Shown: positions 10,301-17,066 of the stretch, piece after piece
How positions within the stretch are numbered: position 1 is the first letter of the stretch
How the letters are laid out: the number at the start of each line of letters is the position of its first letter
Assembly: GCF_005771675.1 (NCBI RefSeq)
Contig: NZ_VAJM01000004.1
Coordinates: forward strand, 124,001 to 188,000
Reading direction: 5' to 3'
Origin: Hymenobacter jeollabukensis
Lineage (GTDB): Bacteria; Bacteroidota; Bacteroidia; Cytophagales; Hymenobacteraceae
DNA: 64,000 nucleotides
Notes under the pieces: generated by a model
Seen by the model: only the letters and a program-made list of their open reading frames with translations
What the model was told of the DNA's origin: nothing
Database searches by the model: none
Program-made: the position numbers and the translations under genes

Positions 10301-10425
10301 TCCGGGGCGGCGGGCGTCTGGGTAGTCGGCGCGGTGGCCGTAGCCGCCGGCTTGCTCGACTGGCATTGGGTCAGGAGCCCCAGCGCGGCCACGGCGGGCA
10401 GCAGGAGCAGGGAAGGGTTTTTCAC
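7357..10425 (-). CDS. Large M16 family zinc metallopeptidase, predicted lipoprotein
   Basis: 1022 aa when started at GTG 10425. An ATG at 10482 is in frame, but a promoter box at 10457-10464 lies downstream of that ATG, so the shorter form, which begins with a clean hydrophobic signal (KNPSLLLLPAVAALGLLTQC, lipidation Cys about 21), is preferred. M16 peptidases cut peptides in a clam-shaped chamber built from paired domains. The inverted zinc motif HYLEH is at residues 105-109, and the distal glutamate lies in ELEAVYEEKNRG about 75 residues on. The second half repeats the M16 fold without the zinc motif, as usual. Probably periplasm-facing and involved in peptide turnover. Codon use changes sharply at 8061-8190 (see findings). 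Alternative: a processing protease; the substrate cannot be read from sequence. Confidence 0.9.
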   Translation of the reverse strand: MKNPSLLLLPAVAALGLLTQCQSSKPAATATAPTTQTPAAPEAPKPKEYKYTTVEGDPLKTRIYTLDNGLTVYLSDYDDAPRIQTYVAVRAGSKNDPHDATGLAHYLEHMVFKGTSRLGAQDFAAEKAELAKIEALYEQYRGTRDAALRKKYYHQIDSVSGVAAKYAVANEYDKLMGAIGAKGSNAYTSVEQTVYQEDIPSNRVEQWASVQAERFGELVPRLFHTELEAVYEEKNRGLDNDFSKEFEALNRSLFQKHEYGTQTTIGTIEHLQNPSITAIKAYFDRYYVPNNMAIAMSGDLDFDQTIRTIDQYFGKLKNKPVPAFTPAQEAPITAPIVTEVKGPQAENVMIGFRFPGTATPDALVLRMIDKILTNGQAGLIDLNLNQKQAVLEAQSFADFNNDYSTHVLYGTPRQGQSLDQVKALMLAQLDKVKKGDFPEWLIPAIINNEQLQRTKSYESNEARAGAFVSAFVAREDWKDYLQQFEQFGKITKADVMRVANEYYGPGYALIYKRTGKDTSTPKVIKPAITPVPVNRDASSEYYKQVVALQAPELQPVFLDYKKDIQQTELKPGLPLFYTRNSENNLFSLFYVLDMGTNNDPKLGLAADYLKYLGTGKYSAAQLQQEFYKLGCSFDVSSSPDRVFVSLSGLDKNMEPALQLFEQLLNNPTPDPQALKDMVAGILKNRQDAKLNKGVILSQAMLNYVKFGPKNPFTNIVSAQELKSLKPQELISRIKQLETYQHRVLYYGPREFAAVASPIPAREIDPLTKKPKAQRTFQVGTVQEAEGVLLKLHHTPAQLTPTPPAKDFAELPLKDRKVYWTDFNMVQAEILFLSRGDAYDKALVPTVSLYNEYFGGNMGSIVFQELRESKALAYSATSRYANADKVGRSNYQLSYIGTQADKLPEAMAGMETLLNDMPMAEANLNIARQSIRNSIATERITKSDVLFAYERAKRLGLDYDLRRDVYEQTANMSLADLKKFQEARVKGRPQTVLVIGSKDRLNFKELAKYGEVKQLTLKEIFGY

Positions 10426-10456
10426 GGATAGCAGCGGGATGGAGTAGGAGGGAGGC

Positions 10457-10464
10457 CAAAGGTA
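10457..10464 (-). promoter_or_regulatory. Bacteroidota -7 box (TACCTTTG) of the M16 gene
   Basis: CAAAGGTA on the plus strand reads TACCTTTG on the minus strand, matching the TAnnTTTG consensus. It is 31 bases before GTG 10425 and downstream of the alternative ATG 10482, so it argues against that ATG. Confidence 0.6.
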
Positions 10465-10498
10465 GGTAGGGCCGCAGAACAAGAGAACTGGCGGAAAG

Positions 10499-11235
10499 CT
10501 CCCCTCCTTTTTGAAGGAGGGGACGCCGCCGCTTTAGCGGCGGCTGGGGTGGTTGCGTCGTTGCTGACGTTGTTTGGCTGGGTCCAAGGTGGTTGCGTCG
10601 TTGCTGACGTTGGGGGAGAAGTGGCGGGGCTTGTGGGTAATCGTAGAAAAATGAATGTTACTACCTGCCATCAGCAACGACGCAACCACCCCAGTCAACG
10701 CTAAAGCGTTGACATCCCCTCCTTCAACTAAAGGAGGGGAGTTGTGGCGGCGCCACACTCTTATTTATGCACTTATGCCCAATACCTTCCGCCACAATCG
10801 ACAAGAGCTGAAACCTAACCGCCGGGAGTTACGCCGTAACCTCACACCTGCCGAGGCCACGCTGTGGAAGGCCTTGCAGGGTGGGCAACTGGCCGGCCGC
10901 AAATTCCGGCGCCAGCACAGTGTGGGGCCGTATATTCTGGATTTCTACTGCCCGAGTGAGAGGCTAGTGGTGGAGCTAGACGGGGCCGGGCACTACAACG
11001 TCATCGGCGCAGCGCATGATGCCGTCCGTACGGCTTACCTGAATGGCGTCGGTATCCAGGTGCTGCGGTTCGAAAATAAGCTGGTTTTCGGGCAGCTAGA
11101 ATGGGTTCTGGCCGCTATTCTAGTTGCTTTCCGGGATGAGGATGGCGGGCAATCATCGTCCTAATGGCGCGGACGACGCAACCACCCCAGCCGTTGCTGA
11201 CGCAACGGCGTCCCCTCCTTCAAAAAGGAGGGGAG
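10499..11235. mobile_element. Palindromic repeat arms framing a DUF559 nuclease gene
   Basis: Three related arms are present. L (10499-10572) runs CTCCCCTCC...GGAGGGGACGCC...GGGGTGGTTGCG...CGTTGCTGACGTTG. Part of its tail is repeated at 10588-10612. M (10669-10741) is the inverse of L, so L and M form a complete 243-bp palindromic unit. R (11174-11235) is in the same orientation as M and lies just after the DUF559 stop; it matches the inverse of L over about 60 bp. The DUF559 gene (10775-11164) is therefore enclosed by inverted arms L and R. The arm tip CGTTGCTGACG is shared with the 7139-7352 element. Confidence 0.75.
10775..11164 (+). CDS. DUF559 endonuclease-domain protein (Vsr-like fold)
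   Basis: 129 aa from ATG 10775; the frame is open 40 codons further upstream, but that part translates the palindromic repeat and is not expected to be protein. DUF559 proteins carry a PD-(D/E)XK-type nuclease fold related to very-short-patch repair endonucleases. Seen here: RELRRNLTPAEATLWKALQG at the N-terminus, then FRRQHSVGPYILDFYCP (residues 44-60, Asp 56) and LVVELDGAGHY (Glu 67, Asp 69), the expected catalytic strand pair, then VLRFENKLV. It is bracketed by repeat arms (see 10499-11235) and is convergent with dnaX. The biological role of the family is not established; association with the repeats suggests a mobility or repair role, which is inference. Confidence 0.85.
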   Translation: MPNTFRHNRQELKPNRRELRRNLTPAEATLWKALQGGQLAGRKFRRQHSVGPYILDFYCPSERLVVELDGAGHYNVIGAAHDAVRTAYLNGVGIQVLRFENKLVFGQLEWVLAAILVAFRDEDGGQSSS

Positions 11236-11242
11236 TACGTCC

Positions 11243-13339
11243 TTAAAAATCCGTGTCCAGGCCCAGCTTCTGCTTCATTTCCAGCAGCACCGGGAATTTC
11301 TGGGCCAGGTACTCGAAGCGGTCCGAGGAGGTGTACAGACGCATGGCGTTATTCTCCTGGTGCGTCACCTCGGTCTGGATGCTGAGGCTGCGGTAGCCGG
11401 TGCGCTGGCGCAAAGCCATGATGAACTCCGGCTTGAAGGCGTTGAACTGGTCGAGCTGCACCGTGTTTTCCAGCTGTAGCCGCACGACGTGCTGCTCATC
11501 GGCCTGCACGGGGCGGTTGAGGATGGTAAACTCGCTCATGCTGATCTGCTTGCGCCTTTCGGCCAGCTCCCGCCACACCTGCTGCAGCCGCTGCTGGTCG
11601 ATGCTGCCGGTGACGGGCGCGGCGGCTTCTTCTTCGAGCACGGCGGCCTGGGTATCCTGGCGCTGCTGGGTGGCCTGATTTTTCAGCGCCTGCAGGTTCA
11701 TCTTCGGAATGGCCAGCGGCTTGGCCGCCGGCCGGGCGCTGCCGGGCGCCGTCGATACCGGATCGGGGTTGGCTACCAGCGGGCGGCTGCCGGGCTCGTG
11801 TCCGGCCACGCTGGGGCGGCCGGCATCTACGTGCGGCAGCGTATCCACCAGCTGACGGTGCGTGGCGGGCCGCTCCTCCTGCTCGTTCTCGATGCTGGGC
11901 GTCGGGTGCATTTCCTCCACCCCGCTCTGCACCGGCACGATGGGCTCGGGCGCGGCCGGCGCGTGGGCCAGGTGGTGGTTGGTTGCTGGTTGGCTGGCGC
12001 CTGCCTGCGGGAGCTGGTTGTTGGCCAGCCGCTGGGCCATACGAGGACCTGGGGCAGCCGGCGCCGCATGGCCGTTCGGGGCCGCTCCGTTGGTGGCACT
12101 TTGGCCGTTGGCCGCGTAGCCGTTGCCGTTCGTTGCGGCCGGAGCGGCAACGGGCGTTGGCGCGGCGGCCGGGGCTATACCGTCAGTTTTTTTTTTAGCC
12201 TCGCCGTTGCTGGCCGAGGCTATCATTTCCTGGGTGAGCTGCACGGCCTGGCGCAGGTAGGCCAGCTTCATGAGCATCAGCTCCACGTGCAGGCGCTGGT
12301 TTTTGGCGGCTTTGAAGTCCCGGTCGCACTGGCTGAGCAGGTTCAGGCCGGTCACCAGGAAGCTGAGCGGGGCCTGCCTTGCTTGATCTGCGTACCGCTG
12401 GCGCAGGCCCTCCGACACTTCCAGCAGCTGCACCGTCTGCGGGTCCTTGCACACCAGCAGCCCGCGCAGGTGCTCGGCCGCGCCGATGACAAACTGGTGC
12501 AGGTCGAAGCCGTTCTGCACCACCTCGTCGAGCAGCAGCAGCGTCTGGCTCAAATCCTGGCGCAGGCAGTAGTCGGTGAGGCGGAAGTAGTACTCGTAGT
12601 CGAGGATGTGCAGGTTCTGCACCACCGCCCGGTAGCTCAGCTGATGGCCCGAGAAGGTCACCATCTGGTCGAAGATGCTCAGCGCGTCGCGCAGACCGCC
12701 GTCGGCTTTCTGGGCAATGAGGTGCAGCGCGTCCTCTTCGGCCGTCACCTGCTCCTGGCCCGAAATGTAATTCAGGTGCCCGACGATGTCGTCGAGCTTG
12801 ATGCGGTTGAAGTCGAAGATCTGGCAGCGCGACAGAATCGTCGGAATGATCTTGTGCCGCTCGGTGGTGGCCAGGATGAAGATGGCGTAGCCCGGCGGCT
12901 CCTCCAGCGTCTTCAGAAAGGCGTTGAAGGCCGCATTCGAGAGCATGTGCACCTCGTCGATGATGTACACCTTGTAGCGGCCCTGCTGCGGGGCGTAGCG
13001 CACCTGCTCCACCAGGCTGCGGATGTCCTCGACGCTGTTATTCGAGGCCGCGTCCAGCTCGTGCACGTTGAACGAGGCGCTCTGGTTGAAGGCGCGGCAG
13101 GAGTCGCAGGTGTCGCAGGCCTCGGCTTCCTGGGTGAGGTTGGTGCAGTTGATGGTTTTGGCCAGGATACGGGCGCAGGTGGTCTTGCCCACCCCACGCG
13201 GGCCGCAGAACAGAAACGCCTGGGCCAAATGACCCGTCACGATGGCGTTCTGCAGCGTGGTGGTTACGTGCTGCTGCCCAACCACGCTGCGGAACGTGGC
13301 GGGACGGTATTTGCGGGCCGAAACGACAAAATTCTCCAT
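11243..13339 (-). CDS. dnaX: DNA polymerase III subunits gamma/tau
   Basis: 698 aa (full-length tau form). It is the clamp-loader ATPase that couples polymerase and helicase at the replication fork. Start: ATG 13339 gives MENFVVSARKYRP; an ATG five codons upstream overlaps the promoter box at 13352 and is rejected. Motifs: Walker A GPRGVGKTT (46-54); zinc cysteines at 65, 75, 78 and 81 (ACDTCDSC); Walker B IIDEVHML (DEVH 128-131); and the arginine-finger region LSRCQIFDFNRI. After the third domain (about residue 380) comes an Ala/Pro/Asn-rich linker to about 600 and a C-terminal domain V-like segment. At codons 382-385 there is a run of ten A that could slip to make a short gamma form (see 12187-12196). 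Confidence 0.96.
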   Translation of the reverse strand: MENFVVSARKYRPATFRSVVGQQHVTTTLQNAIVTGHLAQAFLFCGPRGVGKTTCARILAKTINCTNLTQEAEACDTCDSCRAFNQSASFNVHELDAASNNSVEDIRSLVEQVRYAPQQGRYKVYIIDEVHMLSNAAFNAFLKTLEEPPGYAIFILATTERHKIIPTILSRCQIFDFNRIKLDDIVGHLNYISGQEQVTAEEDALHLIAQKADGGLRDALSIFDQMVTFSGHQLSYRAVVQNLHILDYEYYFRLTDYCLRQDLSQTLLLLDEVVQNGFDLHQFVIGAAEHLRGLLVCKDPQTVQLLEVSEGLRQRYADQARQAPLSFLVTGLNLLSQCDRDFKAAKNQRLHVELMLMKLAYLRQAVQLTQEMIASASNGEAKKKTDGIAPAAAPTPVAAPAATNGNGYAANGQSATNGAAPNGHAAPAAPGPRMAQRLANNQLPQAGASQPATNHHLAHAPAAPEPIVPVQSGVEEMHPTPSIENEQEERPATHRQLVDTLPHVDAGRPSVAGHEPGSRPLVANPDPVSTAPGSARPAAKPLAIPKMNLQALKNQATQQRQDTQAAVLEEEAAAPVTGSIDQQRLQQVWRELAERRKQISMSEFTILNRPVQADEQHVVRLQLENTVQLDQFNAFKPEFIMALRQRTGYRSLSIQTEVTHQENNAMRLYTSSDRFEYLAQKFPVLLEMKQKLGLDTDF
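12187..12196 (-). other. A10 slippery run in dnaX, candidate gamma-form frameshift site
   Basis: Ten consecutive A on the coding strand span codons 382-385 (AAA AAA AAA A). A change of one base in either direction ends translation almost at once: an extra A gives Lys-Lys-Lys-Asn then TGA (385 aa), one A fewer gives Lys-Lys-Lys-Leu-Thr-Val then TAG (387 aa). The site is just after ATPase domain III, where gamma ends in other bacteria. Thermus dnaX uses A9 transcriptional slippage and E. coli an A AAA AAG ribosomal frameshift for this purpose. Confidence 0.6.
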
Positions 13340-13351
13340 AACTCCTAGCCA

Positions 13352-13359
13352 CAAAGATA
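13352..13359 (-). promoter_or_regulatory. Bacteroidota -7 box (TATCTTTG) of dnaX
   Basis: CAAAGATA on plus, TATCTTTG on minus, 12 bases before ATG 13339. The expected transcript start would leave only a few bases of leader. The position excludes the in-frame ATG at 13354. Confidence 0.65.
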
Positions 13360-13801
13360 CCCCTAAAAGGCGGGCCGGGAAAGGAAAGTTCGGCCGGCGG
13401 CGGTGCCCGCCGGTGCTGCTAGCACCAGGGCGCAGGCCCAGGTTGGTGTTCCGCTTTTATGGCCCAGGCGTGCGGGCTATTCTGGCTGGCAGCACGGCGT
13501 TGGGTGTCCGGCGCCCAGCTTATGATGCTGAAGTTGCGCCGCTGGGTCTCAGGTGGAGTTGTGCATTACCTGCGTCTGAATGCTAAATGCTGACCACCAG
13601 GCACCCCTAGCGCGTTTCGTGGCGGACTTTCATAGCGTTGAGAGCTTTTGATAGCTGGAAACTCAACGCCGAATGTCAAATGTTATAATTTTATCAATTA
13701 TTACTTGTATTATAATATTGATTAAGCTATATTATACCTGGATAGTCAGCCCGTCTGCCGTGGCGGCAGGCAGCTGATGCCGGAACCCTAACCATTTCAC
13801 G
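13360..13801. other. Intergenic region without a recognisable gene
   Basis: About 440 bp between the dnaX promoter and the next gene. The right third (about 13680-13740) is strongly AT-rich. An 8-bp inverted repeat, GCGTTGAG...CTCAACGC, lies around 13636-13672. No convincing ORF or RNA was recognised; the AT-rich part may hold the promoter of the 13802 gene. Confidence 0.5.
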
Positions 13802-14320
13802 ATGAACCCAACCTATACCCTTTCCCGCGGGCTGTTGCTGGCCTACGTCCTGCTCACGTTTTACTGCCTGGGGTCCGCCATTTTCACTGAGTGGGCCGAG
13901 CTGCGCAGTGCCGCCGACGTTAGCTCCTACCTAAGCGCGGCCGATATGGCGGCCTGGCAAATGGCCGGCACCGACAACACCGCCCTAATCCTCACCATTC
14001 TATCAGGCGTGCAGACGGCGGCGCTGCTGGCCCTCGTCTGGCTGCTGCCGGCCTCGGTGCCGCGGGGCGTGCTGTGGGCCGCGCTGGCCTGTCACGTGGT
14101 GGTGTGGGGCCTCGGGCTACTGGCCCGCCTGCCCGTCGGCAGCTTCGGCAGCGCCGACCCCGGCCTCGTCGACCTGCTGGTGCGCAGCGGCTGGGGCCGC
14201 AAGATGGTGCTGCTGATCGAGGCTCCGCTGGCCGCTTACATGGCCTTCCGGGCCTTCTGGCCGGCCCAGGCAGGCAGCCGCCCAGCCGTCGTGTCCGGCA
14301 AGGCGCCGGTGCTAGGCTAA
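13802..14320 (+). CDS. Small integral membrane protein, unknown function
   Basis: 172 aa with about four predicted membrane segments: residues 8-28 (LLLAYVLLTFYCLGSAIF), about 60-80 (LILTILSGVQTAALLALVWL), about 88-108 (VLWAALACHVVVWGLGLLA) and about 137-155 (MVLLIEAPLAAYMAFRAFW). The ATG at 13802 directly follows CCATTTCACG. No domain was recognised. It is upstream of, and in the same direction as, the tmRNA gene, but the tmRNA has its own promoter box. Location is probably the inner membrane. Confidence 0.8.
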   Translation: MNPTYTLSRGLLLAYVLLTFYCLGSAIFTEWAELRSAADVSSYLSAADMAAWQMAGTDNTALILTILSGVQTAALLALVWLLPASVPRGVLWAALACHVVVWGLGLLARLPVGSFGSADPGLVDLLVRSGWGRKMVLLIEAPLAAYMAFRAFWPAQAGSRPAVVSGKAPVLG

Positions 14321-14424
14321 GGTCGGCAAGGTACAATGTTTCCCGGAGCGGGTGGCAGGCTAGTCCTACGGCCCGCTCCGGGAAACTTTTTACCCCGTTT
14401 TCACCGTTATTAACCAGGTTGCGC

Positions 14425-14432
14425 TACCTTCG
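14425..14432 (+). promoter_or_regulatory. Probable tmRNA promoter box (TACCTTCG)
   Basis: TACCTTCG fits TAnnTTTG with one change and lies 41 bases before the predicted mature 5' end of tmRNA. No clear -33 TTTG is seen at the usual distance, so this is tentative. Confidence 0.4.
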
Positions 14433-14473
14433 CAGCCCGCTCCGCTGGTCGGGGCATCGTTCTTACACATTTG

Positions 14474-14840
14474 GGGCTGACCGGAATTGACAGCTCGTGC
14501 AAGTCACGAGTAAGCGTGTCGGGAGTTGGACGAATCTCCCGCTAAAAAATCATCCGAAAAATACCTGGCGACTACTCGTACGCCATGGCTGCCTAGTCTA
14601 GGTACTAAGCATTAGCCATCATCCCGCATCCGTCTTCCTTTTCACGGGTGAGTTCGGGGTGTCGAAAGCATTAGGATAGTTTGGGTGGCGCTGCGACGCC
14701 CAGGCGAAACTCTAGTAGATAAGGGTAACCTATAGGCCTGATGTGCGCCTCGGTTGCTTCGAAAATTCAAGCATAGATACACACGTAGAAAGCTCGTCGT
14801 CTTCCTTGTCTGGACCAGGGTTCGACTCCCTGCAGCTCCA
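14474..14840 (+). ncRNA. ssrA: Transfer-messenger RNA, tag GDYSYAMAA
   Basis: The 5' end GGGGCTGACC and the 3' end GGTTCGACTCCCTGCAGCTC + CA form a tRNA-like domain: GGGGCTG pairs with CAGCTCC (7 bp, one G-U), followed by discriminator A14840; CCA is not encoded. The T-loop sequence GGTTCGACTCC is intact. The tag frame starts at the resume codon GGC 14567 and reads Gly-Asp-Tyr-Ser-Tyr-Ala-Met-Ala-Ala, then TAG 14594-14596. Bacteroidota tags typically end YA(M/L)AA. About 367 nt, one-piece. It rescues stalled ribosomes and tags the nascent chain for degradation. A terminator follows at 14844. Confidence 0.95.
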
Positions 14841-14843
14841 CTG

Positions 14844-14879
14844 AAAACCCGCTTTGCATTGCGCAGGGCGGGTTTTTTT
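14844..14879 (+). terminator. tmRNA terminator
   Basis: AAAACCCGC (14844-14852) pairs with GCGGGTTTT (14868-14876), ending in a seven-T run (14873-14879), directly after the tmRNA 3' end. Confidence 0.85.
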
Positions 14880-15059
14880 GTTTCTCAAGGCATTACCGTT
14901 TGGCTGGTTGTATATCAGCACACCTTTGTTAATGGTACAGCTGCCTTTTTTGCCCTACCGGGCAAAAGGCTGCCGTGTTGGTCTGGCATCAGCAGCATTG
15001 TGTAAGTAAGGAGGCTGATGACCCAAACGAACGTTCGGGTCCGGGTTGGGGCAATTTTC

Positions 15060-15067
15060 TACCTTCG
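15060..15067 (+). promoter_or_regulatory. Promoter box (TACCTTCG) of the Cys/Met PLP enzyme gene
   Basis: TACCTTCG lies 28 bases before ATG 15096. Just upstream, at about 15028-15037, is the palindrome CGAACGTTCG, a possible operator. Confidence 0.5.
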
Positions 15068-15095
15068 TAGACTGCCACTTCCCCATCCCACCCCC

Positions 15096-16409
15096 ATGAA
15101 AGTAAAAAATCTGCGCAAGCAAGCGGAGCTCAACGGGCGCACCCTGAAGCCCGAGAGCCTGATGATGAGCTACGGCTTCAACCCCGAGTGGAGCGAAAAC
15201 GCCATCAAGTGCCCCATCTTCCAGACGTCGACGTTTGTTTTCAGCAAGGCCGAGGAAGGCAAGGCCTTTTTCGAGCTGGCCTACGGCCTGCGGCAGGCCG
15301 AGCCCGGCGAGGAAATGGGCCTGATCTACTCGCGCCTGAACAACCCCTCGCTGGAAATCCTGGAGGACCGCCTTACACTCTGGGACGGCGCCGAGGACGC
15401 CGCCGCTTTTGCCTCGGGCATGGCCGCCATCAGCACCTCGCTGCTGGCCCTGCTCAAACCCGGCGACGTGGTGCTGCACGCTGAGCCGGTGTACGGCGGC
15501 ACCGACTTCTTCCTGAAAAACGTGCTGCCGCGTTTCGGTATCACCGCCGAAAGCTTCTCGCCCACGCTGCCGGCCGACGAGCTGCTGGCCCGCGCCGAAG
15601 CCCTGGGCGAGCGGCTGGCCGTGCTCTACGTGGAAACGCCCGCCAACCCCACCAACCACCTCGTCGACCTCGACGCCTGCGTGGCCGCCGCCCGTCGGGC
15701 CGGCTCGGCCGAGCGCCCCTGCCGCGTGGTGGTCGACAACACCTTCCTGGGCCCGGTGTTTCAGCACCCGCTCAAGCACGGCGCCGACCTGGTTATCTAC
15801 TCCGCCACGAAGTTTTTGGGCGGCCACTCCGACCTGATTGCCGGCGCGGCCCTGGGTTCGAAGGCGCTGATGAAGGAAGTGCGGGCCATGCGCACCTTCA
15901 TGGGTACCATGTGCGACCCGAACACCGGCTGGATGCTCATGCGCAGCCTCGAAACGCTGAAGCTGCGCATGGAGCGCGCCGCCCAATCGGCCCAGATTAT
16001 TGCCGACTGGCTGCGCGAGCATCCGCAGGTCACGCGCACCTACTACCTCGGCCACCTGGAGCACGACGCGGCCCAGCAGGACATCTACCGCCGCCAGTGC
16101 CTCTCGCCCGGCTCCATGATTTCCTTCGACATTCGCGGCGGCGAGGCCGAAGCCTTTGCCTTCCTTAATAGCCTGCAGCTCATCAAGCTGGCCGTGAGCC
16201 TGGGCGGCACCGAAAGCCTGGCCGAGCACCCGGCCACCATGACCCACTCCGACATCGAGCCGGCCACCCAGCGCGAAATGGGCATCACCAGCAGCATGGT
16301 GCGCCTGAGCATCGGCGTGGAAGATCCGGCAGACCTCATGGCCGACCTCGCCCAGGCCTTTGCCAGCGTGGAAGTTCCCGCCGAAGCGCAGTACGACGCG
16401 GTGATTTAA
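15096..16409 (+). CDS. Cys/Met metabolism PLP-dependent enzyme (cystathionine gamma-synthase / Met gamma-lyase family)
   Basis: 437 aa from ATG 15096; the 26 codons upstream in frame are excluded by the promoter box at 15060. The fold is that of the cystathionine gamma-synthase family, which performs beta/gamma elimination or replacement on sulfur amino acids. Seen: IYSRLNNPSLEILEDRL (substrate/PLP region), FASGMAAISTSLLALLKPGD, YGGTDFFL, YVETPANPTNHLVDL, VVDNTFLGPV and the PLP-binding YSATKFLGGHSDLIAG (Lys 239), then SLGGTESLAEHPATMTH near the C-terminus. The unusually long form (437 aa) and the EDAAAFASGMAAI segment fit the subgroup often labelled cystathionine gamma-synthase family protein. 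Whether it acts as a synthase or a lyase cannot be read. A CBS-like enzyme at 45899 could act in the same pathway. Confidence 0.93.
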   Translation: MKVKNLRKQAELNGRTLKPESLMMSYGFNPEWSENAIKCPIFQTSTFVFSKAEEGKAFFELAYGLRQAEPGEEMGLIYSRLNNPSLEILEDRLTLWDGAEDAAAFASGMAAISTSLLALLKPGDVVLHAEPVYGGTDFFLKNVLPRFGITAESFSPTLPADELLARAEALGERLAVLYVETPANPTNHLVDLDACVAAARRAGSAERPCRVVVDNTFLGPVFQHPLKHGADLVIYSATKFLGGHSDLIAGAALGSKALMKEVRAMRTFMGTMCDPNTGWMLMRSLETLKLRMERAAQSAQIIADWLREHPQVTRTYYLGHLEHDAAQQDIYRRQCLSPGSMISFDIRGGEAEAFAFLNSLQLIKLAVSLGGTESLAEHPATMTHSDIEPATQREMGITSSMVRLSIGVEDPADLMADLAQAFASVEVPAEAQYDAVI

Positions 16410-16463
16410 CCGCGCTGACGGCTAGACAGCTTGGTAAGTGAAGGAAGCAGCGGCTCACTGGCC

Positions 16464-16663
16464 GTCATTGCGAGCGAAGCGAAGCAACCGTAGGAAGACG
16501 TAGCCAATCCTTCCTCTAGTAGCACCGCCGATAGAATTCCTACTGTCCGAAAACGGCACCGCCCGAAACTGGTATCTGCAGTTTCGGGCGGTGCTGTTTT
16601 GGTTGTGCCAGTTGGGCCGTTGGTACCGCGAGAGGAAAGATTACTCTCTTTGCTCGCAATGAC
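16464..16663. mobile_element. Dispersed inverted-repeat element, GTCATTGCGAGC type, gene-less
   Basis: It begins GTCATTGCGAGCGAAGCGAA (16464) and ends GCTCGCAATGAC (16663). Inside is a 21-bp imperfect stem (16551-16571 with 16579-16599, one mismatch) carrying CACCGCCCG/CGGGCGGTG. The left arm also contains CCTTCCTCTAGTAGCAC, shared with the copies at 59171 and, in variant form, 21874 and 56132. It lies between convergent genes. Confidence 0.8.
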
Positions 16664-16687
16664 TACTAGCGGCACCGTTTGCGCGGC

Positions 16688-17050
16688 TTAGCGGCCGTTG
16701 TTGTCGGTTTCCAGCTCGCCGCCGATGCGCAGCAGCAGGGTGCTGAGCTGGGAAAGGCCGAGCTTCCGGTCTTCGGGGGCGTGGGGCAGGATGTCGCTGA
16801 TCTGGGCGCCGAGCATGCCCAGGGAACGGCCGAGGGCGGGGCCATCGAGGGGCTGGCTGGTGAGCAGGGACTGGAAGTTGCCGATTTCGCGGGCTATGTC
16901 CTGCAGCTCGGGAATGCCGCTTTGCAGGAATTGCTGCTGCCAGGCCTCGGTAGTGTCCATGGCTTGGCTGATGGGCAGGGACGTGAGGCCGCTTTGCAGG
17001 GCGTGGATGGTGTCGGCGAGCAGGTCGGCGGTAACGGAAGAAGAGGCCAT
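16688..17050 (-). CDS. Small helical protein of unknown function
   Basis: 120 aa from ATG 17050 (MASSSVTADLLADTIHALQS). The frame is open further upstream, but that part overlaps uvsE in another frame and is compositionally unlike protein. It is predicted mostly helical, with regular Leu/Ile spacing through residues 8-30 and 60-110 (LGRSLGMLGAQISDIL, LSQLSTLLLRIGGEL). No signal peptide. It starts 16 bp after the uvsE stop in the same direction, so the two are probably co-transcribed. No family recognised. Confidence 0.75.
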   Translation of the reverse strand: MASSSVTADLLADTIHALQSGLTSLPISQAMDTTEAWQQQFLQSGIPELQDIAREIGNFQSLLTSQPLDGPALGRSLGMLGAQISDILPHAPEDRKLGLSQLSTLLLRIGGELETDNNGR

Positions 17051-17066
17051 AGGGGTTGGGAGTAGC

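Noticed and set aside
10426-10482. ATG 10482 as start of the M16 peptidase
   Set aside because: It lies upstream of the TACCTTTG box and delays the lipoprotein signal by 19 residues.
10655-10774. N-terminal extension of the DUF559 gene
   Set aside because: It translates the palindromic repeat arm; the domain begins after ATG 10775.
14656-14676. A TGTCGAAAGCATTAGGA stretch inside tmRNA resembling a unit of 21-bp array 1
   Set aside because: A single, non-periodic match of about 12 exact bases within a structured RNA; chance or convergent similarity is the simpler explanation.
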